A DNA stretch of 64,000 nucleotides from Thermoguttaceae bacterium (GCA_017939795.1 JAGBAA010000092.1:1-64000); one strand, 5' to 3'; shown: positions 35,952-44,286, numbered from the stretch's first letter. Translations and numbers: made by a program. The notes: generated by a model not told the origin, from the sequence alone.

Positions 35952-36959
35952 ATGAAACGAAACGATTTCCGGACGCATTCCGCGACGCACTCCGCAAAGA
36001 AGATCCGCCTCCGCACCATCGCGGCATTCCTCAGTTTTCTGGGATTGGCCCTGACGTTTTCTTTCGGCGTCACGTCCTCCCTTTCCGCGCAGGAAGGCAC
36101 TCTTCTTCTGCCGGGAAATTCCAAAACTGAGCGTTTGATCTCGACGGTCCTTACGCCGGAGGGGATCCGGATCCTGAAAGTCGGCTACCCGTGCAGCCTG
36201 CATCCCTCAGCGTCGCTCGAAATTCGTCCCATTTCGGAAAAAGCGAAAAAAAAGCCGGAAGACATCAATCCCGTTTTCTTTCAGAGCCGCTGGCTGGAAC
36301 GCAATGACCAGTTCGGCGACCTGCCGAAAGATGCACTTTCCGACTGCTATCTCGGCGACGAAGACGACTTCCTGATGAAGACGCTCCATTTTGAGGATCC
36401 GACCGTCACGATGAACATTCTGGGGTGGGTCGGCGTTCTGGGAAGACGTGAAACGGTCGTGCGTTTTCGTCTGGAAAACCGCGAAACGAAAGAAACCGAC
36501 ACGACGCTGATCTTTCCGCACGCAAGCCGATTCCAGGTAAGCGCGGCACCGACGAAGAAAGACCCGTTCAGTTCATGCGCCTTTGGATTTGAGCTTCCTG
36601 GCCCGGAATTTGACCAGCCGTGCGATTTGATGGTCTGGGTCCTGCGCGGCGAGAAGATCATGCACCAGGAGGTCGTACACTGGGAAGGACGCCTGGAAAA
36701 ACCCTACGAAGAAAAAGAGGTCCAGGTTCGACGCAGCTCACGTTCAAAGAAAGCTGAAAAAGAAAAAGACGACTTCTTTGACGATGAGGAGGAAGACGAA
36801 GAATTCTTCGACGAGGAAGAGGACGAAGAAGAATTTGACGAAGGATCGGAAGACGGCTCGGAAGACGATTTTGAAGATGACGAAACGGACGAAGATCTGG
36901 AAGAAGATCCCGACGCCGGCTCGGATGAGGATGAAGAAATTTTCGACGACGAGGAATGA
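35952..36959 (+). CDS. Secreted protein with extremely acidic C-terminal tail
   Basis: 335 aa from the ATG at 35952, giving a basic n-region (MKRNDFRTHSATHSAKK) and a signal peptide ending near SLSAQ. The middle domain (about 45-250) has strand patterns (MNILGWVGVLGRRETVVRFRL) but no recognised family. The final ~75 residues are almost only Asp, Glu, Phe, Ser and Gly, preceded by a basic hinge RRSSRSKKAEKEK. Such tails bind cations or basic proteins; the local 15-20-residue periodicity suggests expansion of a short repeat. A strong terminator follows the stop. The ribosome site is weak. Not recognised; expression seems likely because of the signal peptide and terminator. Confidence 0.8.
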   Translation: MKRNDFRTHSATHSAKKIRLRTIAAFLSFLGLALTFSFGVTSSLSAQEGTLLLPGNSKTERLISTVLTPEGIRILKVGYPCSLHPSASLEIRPISEKAKKKPEDINPVFFQSRWLERNDQFGDLPKDALSDCYLGDEDDFLMKTLHFEDPTVTMNILGWVGVLGRRETVVRFRLENRETKETDTTLIFPHASRFQVSAAPTKKDPFSSCAFGFELPGPEFDQPCDLMVWVLRGEKIMHQEVVHWEGRLEKPYEEKEVQVRRSSRSKKAEKEKDDFFDDEEEDEEFFDEEEDEEEFDEGSEDGSEDDFEDDETDEDLEEDPDAGSDEDEEIFDDEE

Positions 36960-36963
36960 AAGC

Positions 36964-36998
36964 ATGGCGCGAAATTTCCTTTTCGCGCCATTTTTATT
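36964..36998 (+). terminator. Intrinsic terminator of the acidic-tail protein gene
   Basis: ATGGCGCGAAA and TTTCGCGCCAT form an ~11-bp stem with a short loop, followed by TTTTTATT. It begins five bases past the stop codon. Confidence 0.9.
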
Positions 36999-37091
36999 GA
37001 AAAACGGGAACTGGCGGAAAAATCCGGAACCAGTCCGGAGCCGATTCAGAGCCGTTCGGAAACATCAGAAGAAATTGGAGAAACGAAACCC

Positions 37092-37874
37092 ATGCGTTTT
37101 CTGCATCTTGGCGATATCGTCGGCAAACCGCCGCGCGATCTCATCCGTAAGAAACTGGCGGCAGTCCGCGAGGAACTCCAGCTTGAGTTCGTGACGGCTA
37201 ACGCGGAGAACTCTGCGGCCGGGTCGGGGATCAATCAGGCGATCTTCAATGAACTTCGGGCAGCAGGAGTCGATTGCCTCACGATGGGGGACCACACGCT
37301 CAAGCGCAAGGAAGCCATTTCCGTCCTGGAATCGGAATCCCGGATCGTCCGTCCCGCAAACTACCCTCCGGAAGCCCCCGGACGCGGATCCACCATCTTC
37401 GAGATCGGCATGGGGGCGCGCTGTGCCGTCGTGAATCTCATGGGGCGCGTTTTTATGCAGCCGATCGACTGTCCTTTTCATGCGGCAGACCGGATCCTGC
37501 GGCAGATCCCGCGCGACGTGAAGGTCATCCTGGTCGATTTTCATGCAGAGGCCACCAGCGACAAGCAGCTCATGGGCCGCTATCTCGACGGACGGGTCAC
37601 GGCAGTGCTCGGGACGCACACGCACGTAGCGACGGCAGACGAGCAGATCTTTCCCGGCGGGACTGCGTTTCAGTGCGACGTCGGAATGTGCGGCGCAATG
37701 CAGAGCATCATCGGACGCAGGATCGAGTGCGTCACCGAGGCGGTCCTCACGGGGCGTCCCGTTTCCTATGAGGTTGCGGAGGAGAACGTGGAGCTTCACG
37801 GCACGATCGTGGATTTCAATCCACTCACAGGCCGTGCGAATTCCATTCAGCGATGGAGTTTGAGTGAAAGCTAA
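37092..37874 (+). CDS. YmdB-family metallophosphoesterase
   Basis: 260 aa, the full length of the YmdB/TIGR00282 family. Motifs: FLHLGDIVGKPPRD (metal ligand Asp), NAENSAAGSGI, LTMGDHTLKRKE, VNLMGRVFMQP, VDFHAEATSDKQ and VLGTHTHVATADEQI with paired His ligands. Characterised members are cytoplasmic dinuclear-metal 2',3'-cyclic-nucleotide 2'-phosphodiesterases, and in Bacillus YmdB influences biofilm and motility decisions. In the Bacillus protein the third motif is GNHT; here it is GDHT, an Asp in place of the metal-ligand Asn, which could keep metal binding but tune activity. GGAG lies about 11 bases before the ATG. It is monocistronic, between a terminator and element R7. Confidence 0.94.
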   Translation: MRFLHLGDIVGKPPRDLIRKKLAAVREELQLEFVTANAENSAAGSGINQAIFNELRAAGVDCLTMGDHTLKRKEAISVLESESRIVRPANYPPEAPGRGSTIFEIGMGARCAVVNLMGRVFMQPIDCPFHAADRILRQIPRDVKVILVDFHAEATSDKQLMGRYLDGRVTAVLGTHTHVATADEQIFPGGTAFQCDVGMCGAMQSIIGRRIECVTEAVLTGRPVSYEVAEENVELHGTIVDFNPLTGRANSIQRWSLSES

Positions 37875-37877
37875 AGA

Positions 37878-38025
37878 AAAACATCAAAACATCAAAAAGT
37901 TCTTGAAGGCCGCAGCTCGCGGGCAGCCCGTCATGTCATGAACGGCCGAGAGGGAAAAACATTTTGAAATCGGTTTTCCCTCTGGACTCCTTTTTCAAAA
38001 ACTTTTTGATGTTTTTGTGTTTTTT
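37878..38025. repeat. Interspersed hairpin element, compact copy R7 with terminal inverted arms
   Basis: Between two convergent stops. Left arm CATCAAAAAGTTCTTGAAG (37891-37909), CGTCATGTCATGAACGGCCG, hairpin AGAGGGAAAAAC/GTTTTCCCTCT (37949-37983), right arm TTCAAAAACTTTTTGATG (about 37995-38012). The two ends are inverted copies of each other, so the whole 150-bp element can fold on itself. It gives the clearest boundaries of the family. Confidence 0.9.
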
Positions 38026-38051
38026 GTATCTGGGTGAGTCTGAGGAAAATT

Positions 38052-40127
38052 TTATTCCTGCGGCTTCGGCGTCGTTTTGAGGAGGAAATGCTCCAGCGTC
38101 ATCGGCAGGCTGACTTTCCAGAATACCCAGTTATGCGCTCCTGGTCGGAATAGCATTTCGTGCGGGACTCTGTGCTTCCGCATCGTTTCGGTCAGGCATA
38201 CGTTCCCTTCTTTTAGGTAGTCTGACTCGCCGCAGTCGATGAAGATCCGGACGTCGTCTTTCTGCTCTTCAGGAAGTTTTTCCACGATAGTCAGGATGTC
38301 GTGTTCGAGATAAAACGGCGTGAGTCTTTCATCTCCGTCCTGATGTCCGGCAGGAACGGCCGTGTGGAAAATTCGGAGAAAGTCGGCGTGCCGCATCGAT
38401 TTGACGAGTTCATGCGAACGGATCGCGGGACTCATGGCGAAACAGCTTCCAAAAAGCTCTGAATGGCGCAGTGCGTAAAAGAGCGCACCGTATCCGCCTC
38501 GCGACGTACCGGCGATCCCGCGAAACTCACGGTCTTTTCGGCATCGGAAACGGGATTCCACATACGGGATCAGTTCCTGAACGAAAAAGTCCTCAAAACG
38601 GTACTTTCCTTCAAAATCGTTCCGCCACCGGCTGTTTTCGCAGTGCGGGATCACGATGACCGCTTTCTCAGGACGGTTGCGGAACCAGTCATCTGCAAGT
38701 TTTTTGAGCTCTCCCCGTTTCAGCCAGCTGTCGCCTGTGGCGACTATGCCGTCTCTTCGGTCTCCGGCACCATGAAGGAGGTAGAGGACCGGATATTCAA
38801 ACCCGCTGGTAAGGTACCCGTTGGGAAGGTAGACGTGGAAGATCTCTTTACGGCCGAGGATCTTACTTTCGATCGGAAGGCTTTCGAGGACCAGACTGCC
38901 GGACTGACCGTCTTTCGTCTGGAGGGAGTCTGCGAGTGCACGCAGGTCGGCAGCCGCCTGCGGATCTTCCGGAAGCGGAGCGTCCTGAAATGCCGGGAGA
39001 AGCTCCTCAAACAGAATGTTCAGGACCTGCTGGTAGCCGTTCGAGTCGGAGGTCACCGCAATGACGGCGTCCTTTTCCGGAATCGCGACCATGAACTGGC
39101 TAAACATTCCGTCGCCGCGGTAAATATTGAATCGGCACCGCCAAAACTGGAAACCGTACCCCTGCGCCCAGTCGCTGTTCGGGTCTGCTCCATTGGAAAC
39201 GTGCTTCGCCGTCGCCTGATCAAACCACTCCGCAGGAAGAAGCTGCTTTCCGTTCCACATGCCGCGCTGAAGGCAGAACTGCCCGAATTTCGCGACGTCT
39301 TCCGTGTGCAGGAAAAGTCCAGTTCCGCCTTTGGAGATGCCGTGCGGACTCGGTTCCCAGTAGGGGGTTTTGATTTTGAGCGGCTCAAAAAGACGCGGGA
39401 TCAGGTAGTCGCGGACCGTTTCGCCCGTCGCACGCTGAACGGCAGAGGAGACCATGAACGTCCCTGCCGTATTGTATCGGAAGAACGTGCCGGGTTCGTG
39501 CGTAAACGGATGCTTCAGGAAGGTCTGCTCCCACGTTTCACCTTCCGGTTTGGAAAAATCGATCGGGAAAAGCCCCTTCAGTCCCGGTTCCGTATGATGT
39601 CCGGCCGACATCGTGAGGAGGTCCTTGAGCGTCGCCTTTTTCAGGAAATCGTATTTTTCCGGAGGCTCTGGAGACGCAAAGTCCGCAGGAAGCGAGTCGG
39701 CAAAAAGGTCCGTCAGTTTGGCATCCAGCGAAAGTTTCCCTTCCGCGACCGCAAAACCGGCTGCCGTCGAGGTAAAGCTTTTGCTCAGAGAGTAGAGTGC
39801 GTGCGTCGTTTCCGGAGAATGCGGAGGCCACCAGCACTCTGCGGCCACCTTGCCGTGACGCAGGACCATCAGACTGTTCGGTGCCGTCACTTCATCATTC
39901 AGACGCTGAATGAGCCGGATGAGCGTACGCGAAGAAATTCCCAGCGATTCAGCCGACGCACGCGGAAGTTTACCGTTGGCGTCCAGATTCTGAACGGAAG
40001 ATGCATCCGCCGCCGTGTTGGGGAGTGTGCCCGTCTGACCTGCATTTTCCGCACGAAGGACCGTCGAAAACGGCAGGCAGAGCAGGAGAAGGAAAACGAT
40101 GGAGAGGGAACGGAATGTTCGTTTCAT
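38052..40127 (-). CDS. Secreted fusion of beta-lactamase-fold serine hydrolase and esterase
   Basis: 691 aa. Signal peptide (about 1-26), then a class C beta-lactamase/penicillin-binding-fold domain (about 55-395): SLSKSF gives the SxxK motif, RYNTAGTF the YxN-like motif, and LKDLLTMSAGHHTE is typical of family VIII esterases and DD-peptidase relatives. From about 415 a second enzyme follows: VYLPNGYLTSGFEYPVLYLLHG, nucleophile GTSRGGYGALF, acid in CGESD and His in GAHNW, the feruloyl/acetyl-esterase (esterase D-like) group with an intact triad. Two intact Ser hydrolases in one secreted chain suggest deacylation of plant polysaccharide or a similar polymer. GAGGTT precedes the ATG. It is likely co-transcribed with the small membrane protein upstream (40293-40571). 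Confidence 0.94.
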   Translation of the reverse strand: MKRTFRSLSIVFLLLLCLPFSTVLRAENAGQTGTLPNTAADASSVQNLDANGKLPRASAESLGISSRTLIRLIQRLNDEVTAPNSLMVLRHGKVAAECWWPPHSPETTHALYSLSKSFTSTAAGFAVAEGKLSLDAKLTDLFADSLPADFASPEPPEKYDFLKKATLKDLLTMSAGHHTEPGLKGLFPIDFSKPEGETWEQTFLKHPFTHEPGTFFRYNTAGTFMVSSAVQRATGETVRDYLIPRLFEPLKIKTPYWEPSPHGISKGGTGLFLHTEDVAKFGQFCLQRGMWNGKQLLPAEWFDQATAKHVSNGADPNSDWAQGYGFQFWRCRFNIYRGDGMFSQFMVAIPEKDAVIAVTSDSNGYQQVLNILFEELLPAFQDAPLPEDPQAAADLRALADSLQTKDGQSGSLVLESLPIESKILGRKEIFHVYLPNGYLTSGFEYPVLYLLHGAGDRRDGIVATGDSWLKRGELKKLADDWFRNRPEKAVIVIPHCENSRWRNDFEGKYRFEDFFVQELIPYVESRFRCRKDREFRGIAGTSRGGYGALFYALRHSELFGSCFAMSPAIRSHELVKSMRHADFLRIFHTAVPAGHQDGDERLTPFYLEHDILTIVEKLPEEQKDDVRIFIDCGESDYLKEGNVCLTETMRKHRVPHEMLFRPGAHNWVFWKVSLPMTLEHFLLKTTPKPQE

Positions 40128-40292
40128 GATGGAACCTCTGCAGGTTGGGGTTGGGGATCGGAAACGTCGGAGAGAGCGAAATCTTTTGGGGATTTTGGAA
40201 AAGAGATTTCTGGAGGACGGAATGGTTGGTCGGAATTTTCGGAAACCAAATGGGAAAACGGAAATTTCCGGCAGATCTTGCGGGACCGTGCG

Positions 40293-40571
40293 TCATTCCG
40301 AGTCCTTTTCCTGCGGATCCGCCGCGTTGGCGGAAAAGATCTCCGGAAAGATCGAAAAACCGACGTGTACGAAAACGAGCAAAAGGAAGCTCGTGAAGAA
40401 AACCAGACCACTCCCTGCCGCGATCCAGCCAAATACCAAAGCCGATCCCGTGTCGCCAAGAAGCTGGAAAAGCGAATGAACGCCAGCGAATACGACCGTT
40501 GCGAGGAGCAGGAAAAGGCTCGTCAGCAAAAGGCCCAGAATCAGTTTTGGGGACGGAAACGTTGGTTTCAT
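40293..40571 (-). CDS. Small two-helix membrane protein
   Basis: 92 aa with two transmembrane helices: LILGLLLTSLFLLLATVVFAG (about 10-30, quoted in part) and SALVFGWIAAGSGLVFF through VFVHVGF, plus a short acidic C-terminus ending PQEKDSE. It has no recognised family. The ribosome site is weak, but a promoter (TTGACA-N16-TAAAAT at 40642-40669, minus strand) lies about 70 bases upstream and the gene ends 165 bases before the beta-lactamase/esterase gene, so it could be the first gene of that operon. Confidence 0.6.
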   Translation of the reverse strand: MKPTFPSPKLILGLLLTSLFLLLATVVFAGVHSLFQLLGDTGSALVFGWIAAGSGLVFFTSFLLLVFVHVGFSIFPEIFSANAADPQEKDSE

Positions 40572-40624
40572 GGTCTGACTTTCATGAAATTAGGGATGAA
40601 CGCAAAGAGAAACTTTGCAGGTCA

Positions 40625-40669
40625 GGTAAAATTTACTGTCTATTTTACCAAATTTTACCCAACTGTCAA
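40625..40669 (-). promoter_or_regulatory. Promoter with overlapping operator-like dyad
   Basis: On the minus strand TTGACA (40664-40669), 16-nt spacer, TAAAAT (40642-40647). GGTAAAAT (40625-40632) and ATTTTACC (40642-40649) form a perfect 8-bp dyad with a 9-nt gap that covers the -10 box. A further AAATTTTACCC copy lies in the spacer. This is the layout of a repressor site controlling the small membrane protein and esterase-fusion genes; no regulator is identified. Confidence 0.6.
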
Positions 40670-40764
40670 GCCGGAAAAGAAAAATGTTGAGAATTTTTTA
40701 GAAGAAATGAAATTTTGGGGTCTTCCGGAAAGTGTGGTGCCGATCCAGATCTGATTTTACTACG

Positions 40765-41149
40765 GAGGCCACCGAAGAGCCGCAGAAACACATAAAGAAA
40801 CCTAATACACAAAAACATCAAAGCAACAAAAAGTTCTTGAAGAGGGCGTCTGAGGGAGAAACAACTTTCAAGATGTTTCTCCCTCACGAGCGTCCATGAC
40901 ATGACGGGCAGACCGCGAGCCGCGGCAGGCAGACTGCGCTTCCGCGCACAGACACGGATCCGCTCACGATGTTCGCTCTGCTGAATTTTATGAGTTGATG
41001 AAGTGACCAACGGGAACGGGGTCATGCACTCACGCGAAAGTGCCATTCGCCGCCGCTCGTACCAGCTCGCGCGTGGGACCTTTCGCCAATCGATCTCACT
41101 TCCGTGTTTTTTCGCACATTCCGTGAATTTCGTGTCAGGATCCGTCCCG
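40765..41149 (+). repeat. Interspersed hairpin element, long copy R8
   Basis: AGAGCCGCAGAAACACAT lead (40775-40792), CAACAAAAAGTTCTTGAAG arm (40824-40842), hairpin GAGGGAGAAAC/GTTTCTCCCTC (40853-40886), CATGACATGACGGGC, GAGCCGCGGCAGGCAGACTG, ACGGATCCGCTCACGATGTT, CTGAATTTTATGAGTTGATG, GACCAACGGGAACGGGGTC, GCGCGTGGGACCTTTCGCC and the CGTGTTTTTTCGCACATTCC end module (41103-41122). It resembles R6 over ~250 bases. It ends against the stop codon of the permease gene. Confidence 0.9.
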
Positions 41150-42424
41150 TCATTTTTTCTTTTTGCGTTTCCTGTTCACGATCCGATTCTGCTTTCCGGA
41201 AACCGCAGCCTGCTCAGAATGCCCACTTTCCGGATTCGTGACCGGGACCGTCGTCTGCATCATCGTCATTCCGCCAGTGATGGTCGTGGAAATGACGGAC
41301 GTTTCCGGAACATTCTGAAATTCCGCAGGCAAAACGTCTTCCGAGATCCCTTCCGAAAAATCGACTTCCGAAATGATCGTCCGCTGCATATTCGGCAGGT
41401 TTCCCGCCATGAGCTGCGCCATCCAGAGCGTCATCTTGAACTCAAGCAGAATGATGCGCAAAGCTGCCGTGATCGGCGCGGCCAAAAGCATTCCGACGGG
41501 GCCCCAGACCACACCGAAAAAGCCAAGCGCAAGCAAAATCGTGACCGGGTGCAGCTGAAGTCCGTGCCCCTGAAGTTTCGGCTCGAGAAGGTTTCCGAAA
41601 AACTGCTGGACGCACGTCGGCAGAATGACCGCCATGGCAAGCTGGGTATTCGACATTTCCGTCGTGATCATCAGGATCGGAAGCGGCAGGATCGTCGCGA
41701 TAATGGAACCAATGGACGGAATAAAATTCAGCACGAATGCGATCAGCCCAAACAAAAATGCCATGGGAGTGCCGAGGAAAAAGAAAATGAGGTAAACGCA
41801 GACTCCGGTCGCCAGCGAAATAAAGAATTTGATGTTCAAATACTTCTGGATGCTCCGCTCGATCTCCGCATAGATCTCATTTCGGACCCGCGTATGCGGA
41901 TCGCGTCCCATGAGAATAAAAAGGCAGAACAGAAGAACGAGCGTGCCGCTGGAAACGAAATTCTTGCAGACATTCAGGCTCTCTTTCAAAAATGAAGGGA
42001 TCTGCTCACGCATTTCTTTAAGCAGCGTTTCCGCCTCGATGTAGGAACCGATCCCGACCTGTTTCAAAGCCAGATCCAGCGTCGTTTCAAATTTTTCCGA
42101 GGTGGAGGTTTCGCCGGATCGATTTACTTCCTGGATCGCGTCCGTAATGGAGTTGATCGCGAATCTGGCCAGGAAAAAACAGAGAATGAAGACCATCAAA
42201 ATGACCAAAAACGAACTGACGAATCCTGTCCAGCGCGGAAGTTTCCACCGGACGACGACCAGCTTTTCCACCGGCGAGACCATCGCACAGAGGAAAATCG
42301 AGAAGACGAACGGGATCATGAAACTGCGTGTGAAAAACATCGCGAACGAAAAAGCCACAAACGCCAGCAGAAGTACTCCACCGGTCAAAAGCCAAAACTG
42401 CTCTTCACGTAAAGGAGTTCGCAT
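41150..42424 (-). CDS. AI-2E family transporter (PerM/YdiK-type permease)
   Basis: 424 aa from the ATG at 42424, chosen because CAGGAGAG lies about nine bases upstream; the frame is open for 34 more codons. About eight transmembrane helices are arranged as in the AI-2E exporter family: an N-terminal pair (LLTGGVLLLAFVAFSFAMFF and following), WTGFVSSFLVILMVFILCFF, a long soluble stretch (about 120-200), then helices with FLGTPMAFLFGLIAFVLNFIP, SIGSIIATILPLPILM and LLALGFFGVVWGPVGMLLAAP. The PxxG/GxxG features around NFIPSIGS are family hallmarks. Members export small molecules or exchange ions; the substrate is unknown. The cytoplasmic C-terminus ends NRKRKKKK. Confidence 0.94.
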   Translation of the reverse strand: MRTPLREEQFWLLTGGVLLLAFVAFSFAMFFTRSFMIPFVFSIFLCAMVSPVEKLVVVRWKLPRWTGFVSSFLVILMVFILCFFLARFAINSITDAIQEVNRSGETSTSEKFETTLDLALKQVGIGSYIEAETLLKEMREQIPSFLKESLNVCKNFVSSGTLVLLFCLFILMGRDPHTRVRNEIYAEIERSIQKYLNIKFFISLATGVCVYLIFFFLGTPMAFLFGLIAFVLNFIPSIGSIIATILPLPILMITTEMSNTQLAMAVILPTCVQQFFGNLLEPKLQGHGLQLHPVTILLALGFFGVVWGPVGMLLAAPITAALRIILLEFKMTLWMAQLMAGNLPNMQRTIISEVDFSEGISEDVLPAEFQNVPETSVISTTITGGMTMMQTTVPVTNPESGHSEQAAVSGKQNRIVNRKRKKKK

Positions 42425-42494
42425 TTGCACACTCTCCTGTTTTTTTCTGAAAGGAATAAAAAAGTTCATCCGGTAAATGCGTACCGGAACGCAC

Positions 42495-43196
42495 TCACGT
42501 TTCTGCCGAGGCAGCGACCAGGGCAAGGTAGCTTCGCGGCTCGATCTCTGTCAACCCCAAAAATTGCGAAAGGCTCAAAAGCCGTGCCCGAACCGCCGGG
42601 ATCTCCGAGTCATTCGCTGCAATGAATTCCAGCTCCGCATACGTTCCGACGGGGGGCACCTCATCGAAGGAAAACTCGACTCGAGCACCTTCCCACTCCC
42701 AGTACGCCTTGCTGCGCACTTTCCGAACCTCGCGAACTGCACGGAAACCAAGAAGTGCCAGCATTTCCATCCACTGCCGGGAAACCGAAAGTCCTTCCAG
42801 CGCATCCAGCTGATCCCAAAGCGTCTCTGCGGGCATCGAAAACAGCGTACCGGCTCTGGCTGGATCTAAAGAAAGAGAGGCCGCCAACGGCAGCTCGATC
42901 TCTTTCCGAATCTTGGCCTGACGGTCAAGCCGAGGACCCTTGAACGTAATGAGCTGCTCCGCTTCTGCACGTTCCGGACAGCATTCCGACTGCGTATTTT
43001 CCGACTCGCCAAAGAAAAACGTCAAATGACGCCGGACACGAAGTGCTTCATCCGTCTGCACAAAATCACGGCACGGATGCTGAAAATACGTATCGGCCTC
43101 CACGACTTTCTTCTTCCACGAAAGACCGATCTCCGCAACACGTTTTAAAAACGCCGCAGGATCGGGAAGCCGAAATTTCTGCTCAACTTCAAACAT
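42495..43196 (-). CDS. CYTH-domain protein (class IV adenylate cyclase/triphosphatase-like)
   Basis: 233 aa. It starts MFEVEQKF, the ExExK signature of the CYTH triphosphate tunnel fold. Later basic and acidic residues fit the tunnel: EALRVRRHL, ITFKGPRLD, KIRKEIELPL, EVRKVRSKAYWE and VEFSFDEVPPVGTYAELEF. This matches CyaB-like members of archaea and bacteria, which act on triphosphates (thiamine triphosphate, inorganic triphosphate) or, in some cases, make cAMP. It should be a cytoplasmic, metal-dependent enzyme. AGGAGA lies five bases before the ATG. It lies 70 bases upstream of the permease gene on the same strand and may be co-transcribed. Substrate not predictable. Confidence 0.93.
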   Translation of the reverse strand: MFEVEQKFRLPDPAAFLKRVAEIGLSWKKKVVEADTYFQHPCRDFVQTDEALRVRRHLTFFFGESENTQSECCPERAEAEQLITFKGPRLDRQAKIRKEIELPLAASLSLDPARAGTLFSMPAETLWDQLDALEGLSVSRQWMEMLALLGFRAVREVRKVRSKAYWEWEGARVEFSFDEVPPVGTYAELEFIAANDSEIPAVRARLLSLSQFLGLTEIEPRSYLALVAASAET

Positions 43197-43211
43197 TCGG
43201 ATCTCCTGAAA

Positions 43212-43315
43212 TTAGCTGTTAGCTGTTAGCCGTTAGCCGTTAGCTGTTAGCTGTTAGCCGTTAGTTTAAAAAGCTAAAAGCTAGAAGCTAACAGCTAGAA
43301 GCTAAAAACTAAAAA
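43212..43315. repeat. Heptanucleotide array 1, with strand switch
   Basis: 7-bp units TTAGCTG/TTAGCCG run from 43212 to 43264 (about 7.5 copies). After TTTAAAA, heptamers of the opposite sense (AGCTAAA, AGCTAGA, AGCTAAC) run from 43271 to about 43315. The two halves can pair to form a long hairpin. It lies between the SGNH hydrolase stop and the CYTH start. Confidence 0.9.
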
Positions 43316-44083
43316 CTACTTCCCAAACGTCTTCGCTTCCACGCCCAGCATTTCCGCCACGACCGCGTCCACGCGATTTCCCCAGAGGATGTAGCCTTCT
43401 CGGCCCGGGTGCACGCCGTCGCGCATCAGGTTTTTCGGAATGTTTCCGTCAGCATCGAGCCACAGGTCGTTGATGTCGAGAAGCCGCACATTTTTGTAGT
43501 CTTTGAAGACTTCCGGCAGCATATCGTTCACCGCCATTGCGCGAGTCCGGCTTCCAGACTCCGGACCGTGAGTCACGAAGATCTCAAGGACCAGGATCTT
43601 GATGTTCGGATAGAGCGACTGCAGTTTATCCACGCACGCTTTGATACCGAGCGCGACATTTTCCTCACAGTTCGGCCACGCGCTCCACAGGCTGTTGATC
43701 CCGATGAGCAGAACGGCCGCTTTCGGCTGGATCTTGTCCATCGGAGCATCATTCAAACGCCAGAGAACGTGCTGGGGCTGGTCGCCGCCGAATCCCATGT
43801 TGACGGCATTGCGGTCGCCGTAGAAAAACTCCTGGATCTCTTTTCCCGCGCCGTCCCAGCCGTGCGTGATCGAGTCGCCGATCAGAAGAAGATCCACATT
43901 CCCCTGAGCGATCCGCGCACAGTTCGCTTCATGCCGGGCTTTCCACCACGCAACGTCCATTTTATTATCCGGAACGAGCGTCCGCGGAAGCGCGGCATCC
44001 TGCGCATGGATCCCGGAAACACAAAGCGCCGCAAAAAGGAGCACGAGCGCAAAACGAATGGTCAAATGCAGAGTCTGTTTCAT
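43316..44083 (-). CDS. Secreted SGNH/GDSL-family hydrolase
   Basis: 255 aa. The signal peptide (MKQTLHLTIRFALVLLFAAL..., to about residue 28) is followed by the SGNH fold. Block I is LLIGDSITHGW with nucleophile S71, block II GFGGDQPQHVLWRL, block III LLIGINSLW (Gly/Asn oxyanion), block V DGVHPGREGY with catalytic Asp and His. The overall pattern is that of PAF-acetylhydrolase-like esterases that deacetylate sugars or lipids. All key residues are present. AAGGA precedes the ATG. The gene is bracketed by two heptanucleotide arrays of the same unit, at 43212-43315 and 44287-44367, an arrangement unlike any neighbour. Confidence 0.95.
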   Translation of the reverse strand: MKQTLHLTIRFALVLLFAALCVSGIHAQDAALPRTLVPDNKMDVAWWKARHEANCARIAQGNVDLLLIGDSITHGWDGAGKEIQEFFYGDRNAVNMGFGGDQPQHVLWRLNDAPMDKIQPKAAVLLIGINSLWSAWPNCEENVALGIKACVDKLQSLYPNIKILVLEIFVTHGPESGSRTRAMAVNDMLPEVFKDYKNVRLLDINDLWLDADGNIPKNLMRDGVHPGREGYILWGNRVDAVVAEMLGVEAKTFGK

Positions 44084-44286
44084 AAAAATTTCCTTTCAGG
44101 CAGGAGGATGGATGGATCGTCTGTCGGAAAAGTCCCCGAAACACTGAAAAACATTCGCGGTCCTTTCCTAAACACACGTTTAATATACCATCTTTTCTGC
44201 TTTAAAAAAAGGGGACCAGCACCGTTTTTGAGCGGTTTTTCCCAATTTAAGGCAAATTTAACCAAAAATTAACCAAGTTGGCTTTT

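Noticed and set aside
38463-40754. 763-codon plus-strand ORF
   Set aside because: Antisense to the beta-lactamase/esterase fusion and crosses its promoter; composition not protein-like.
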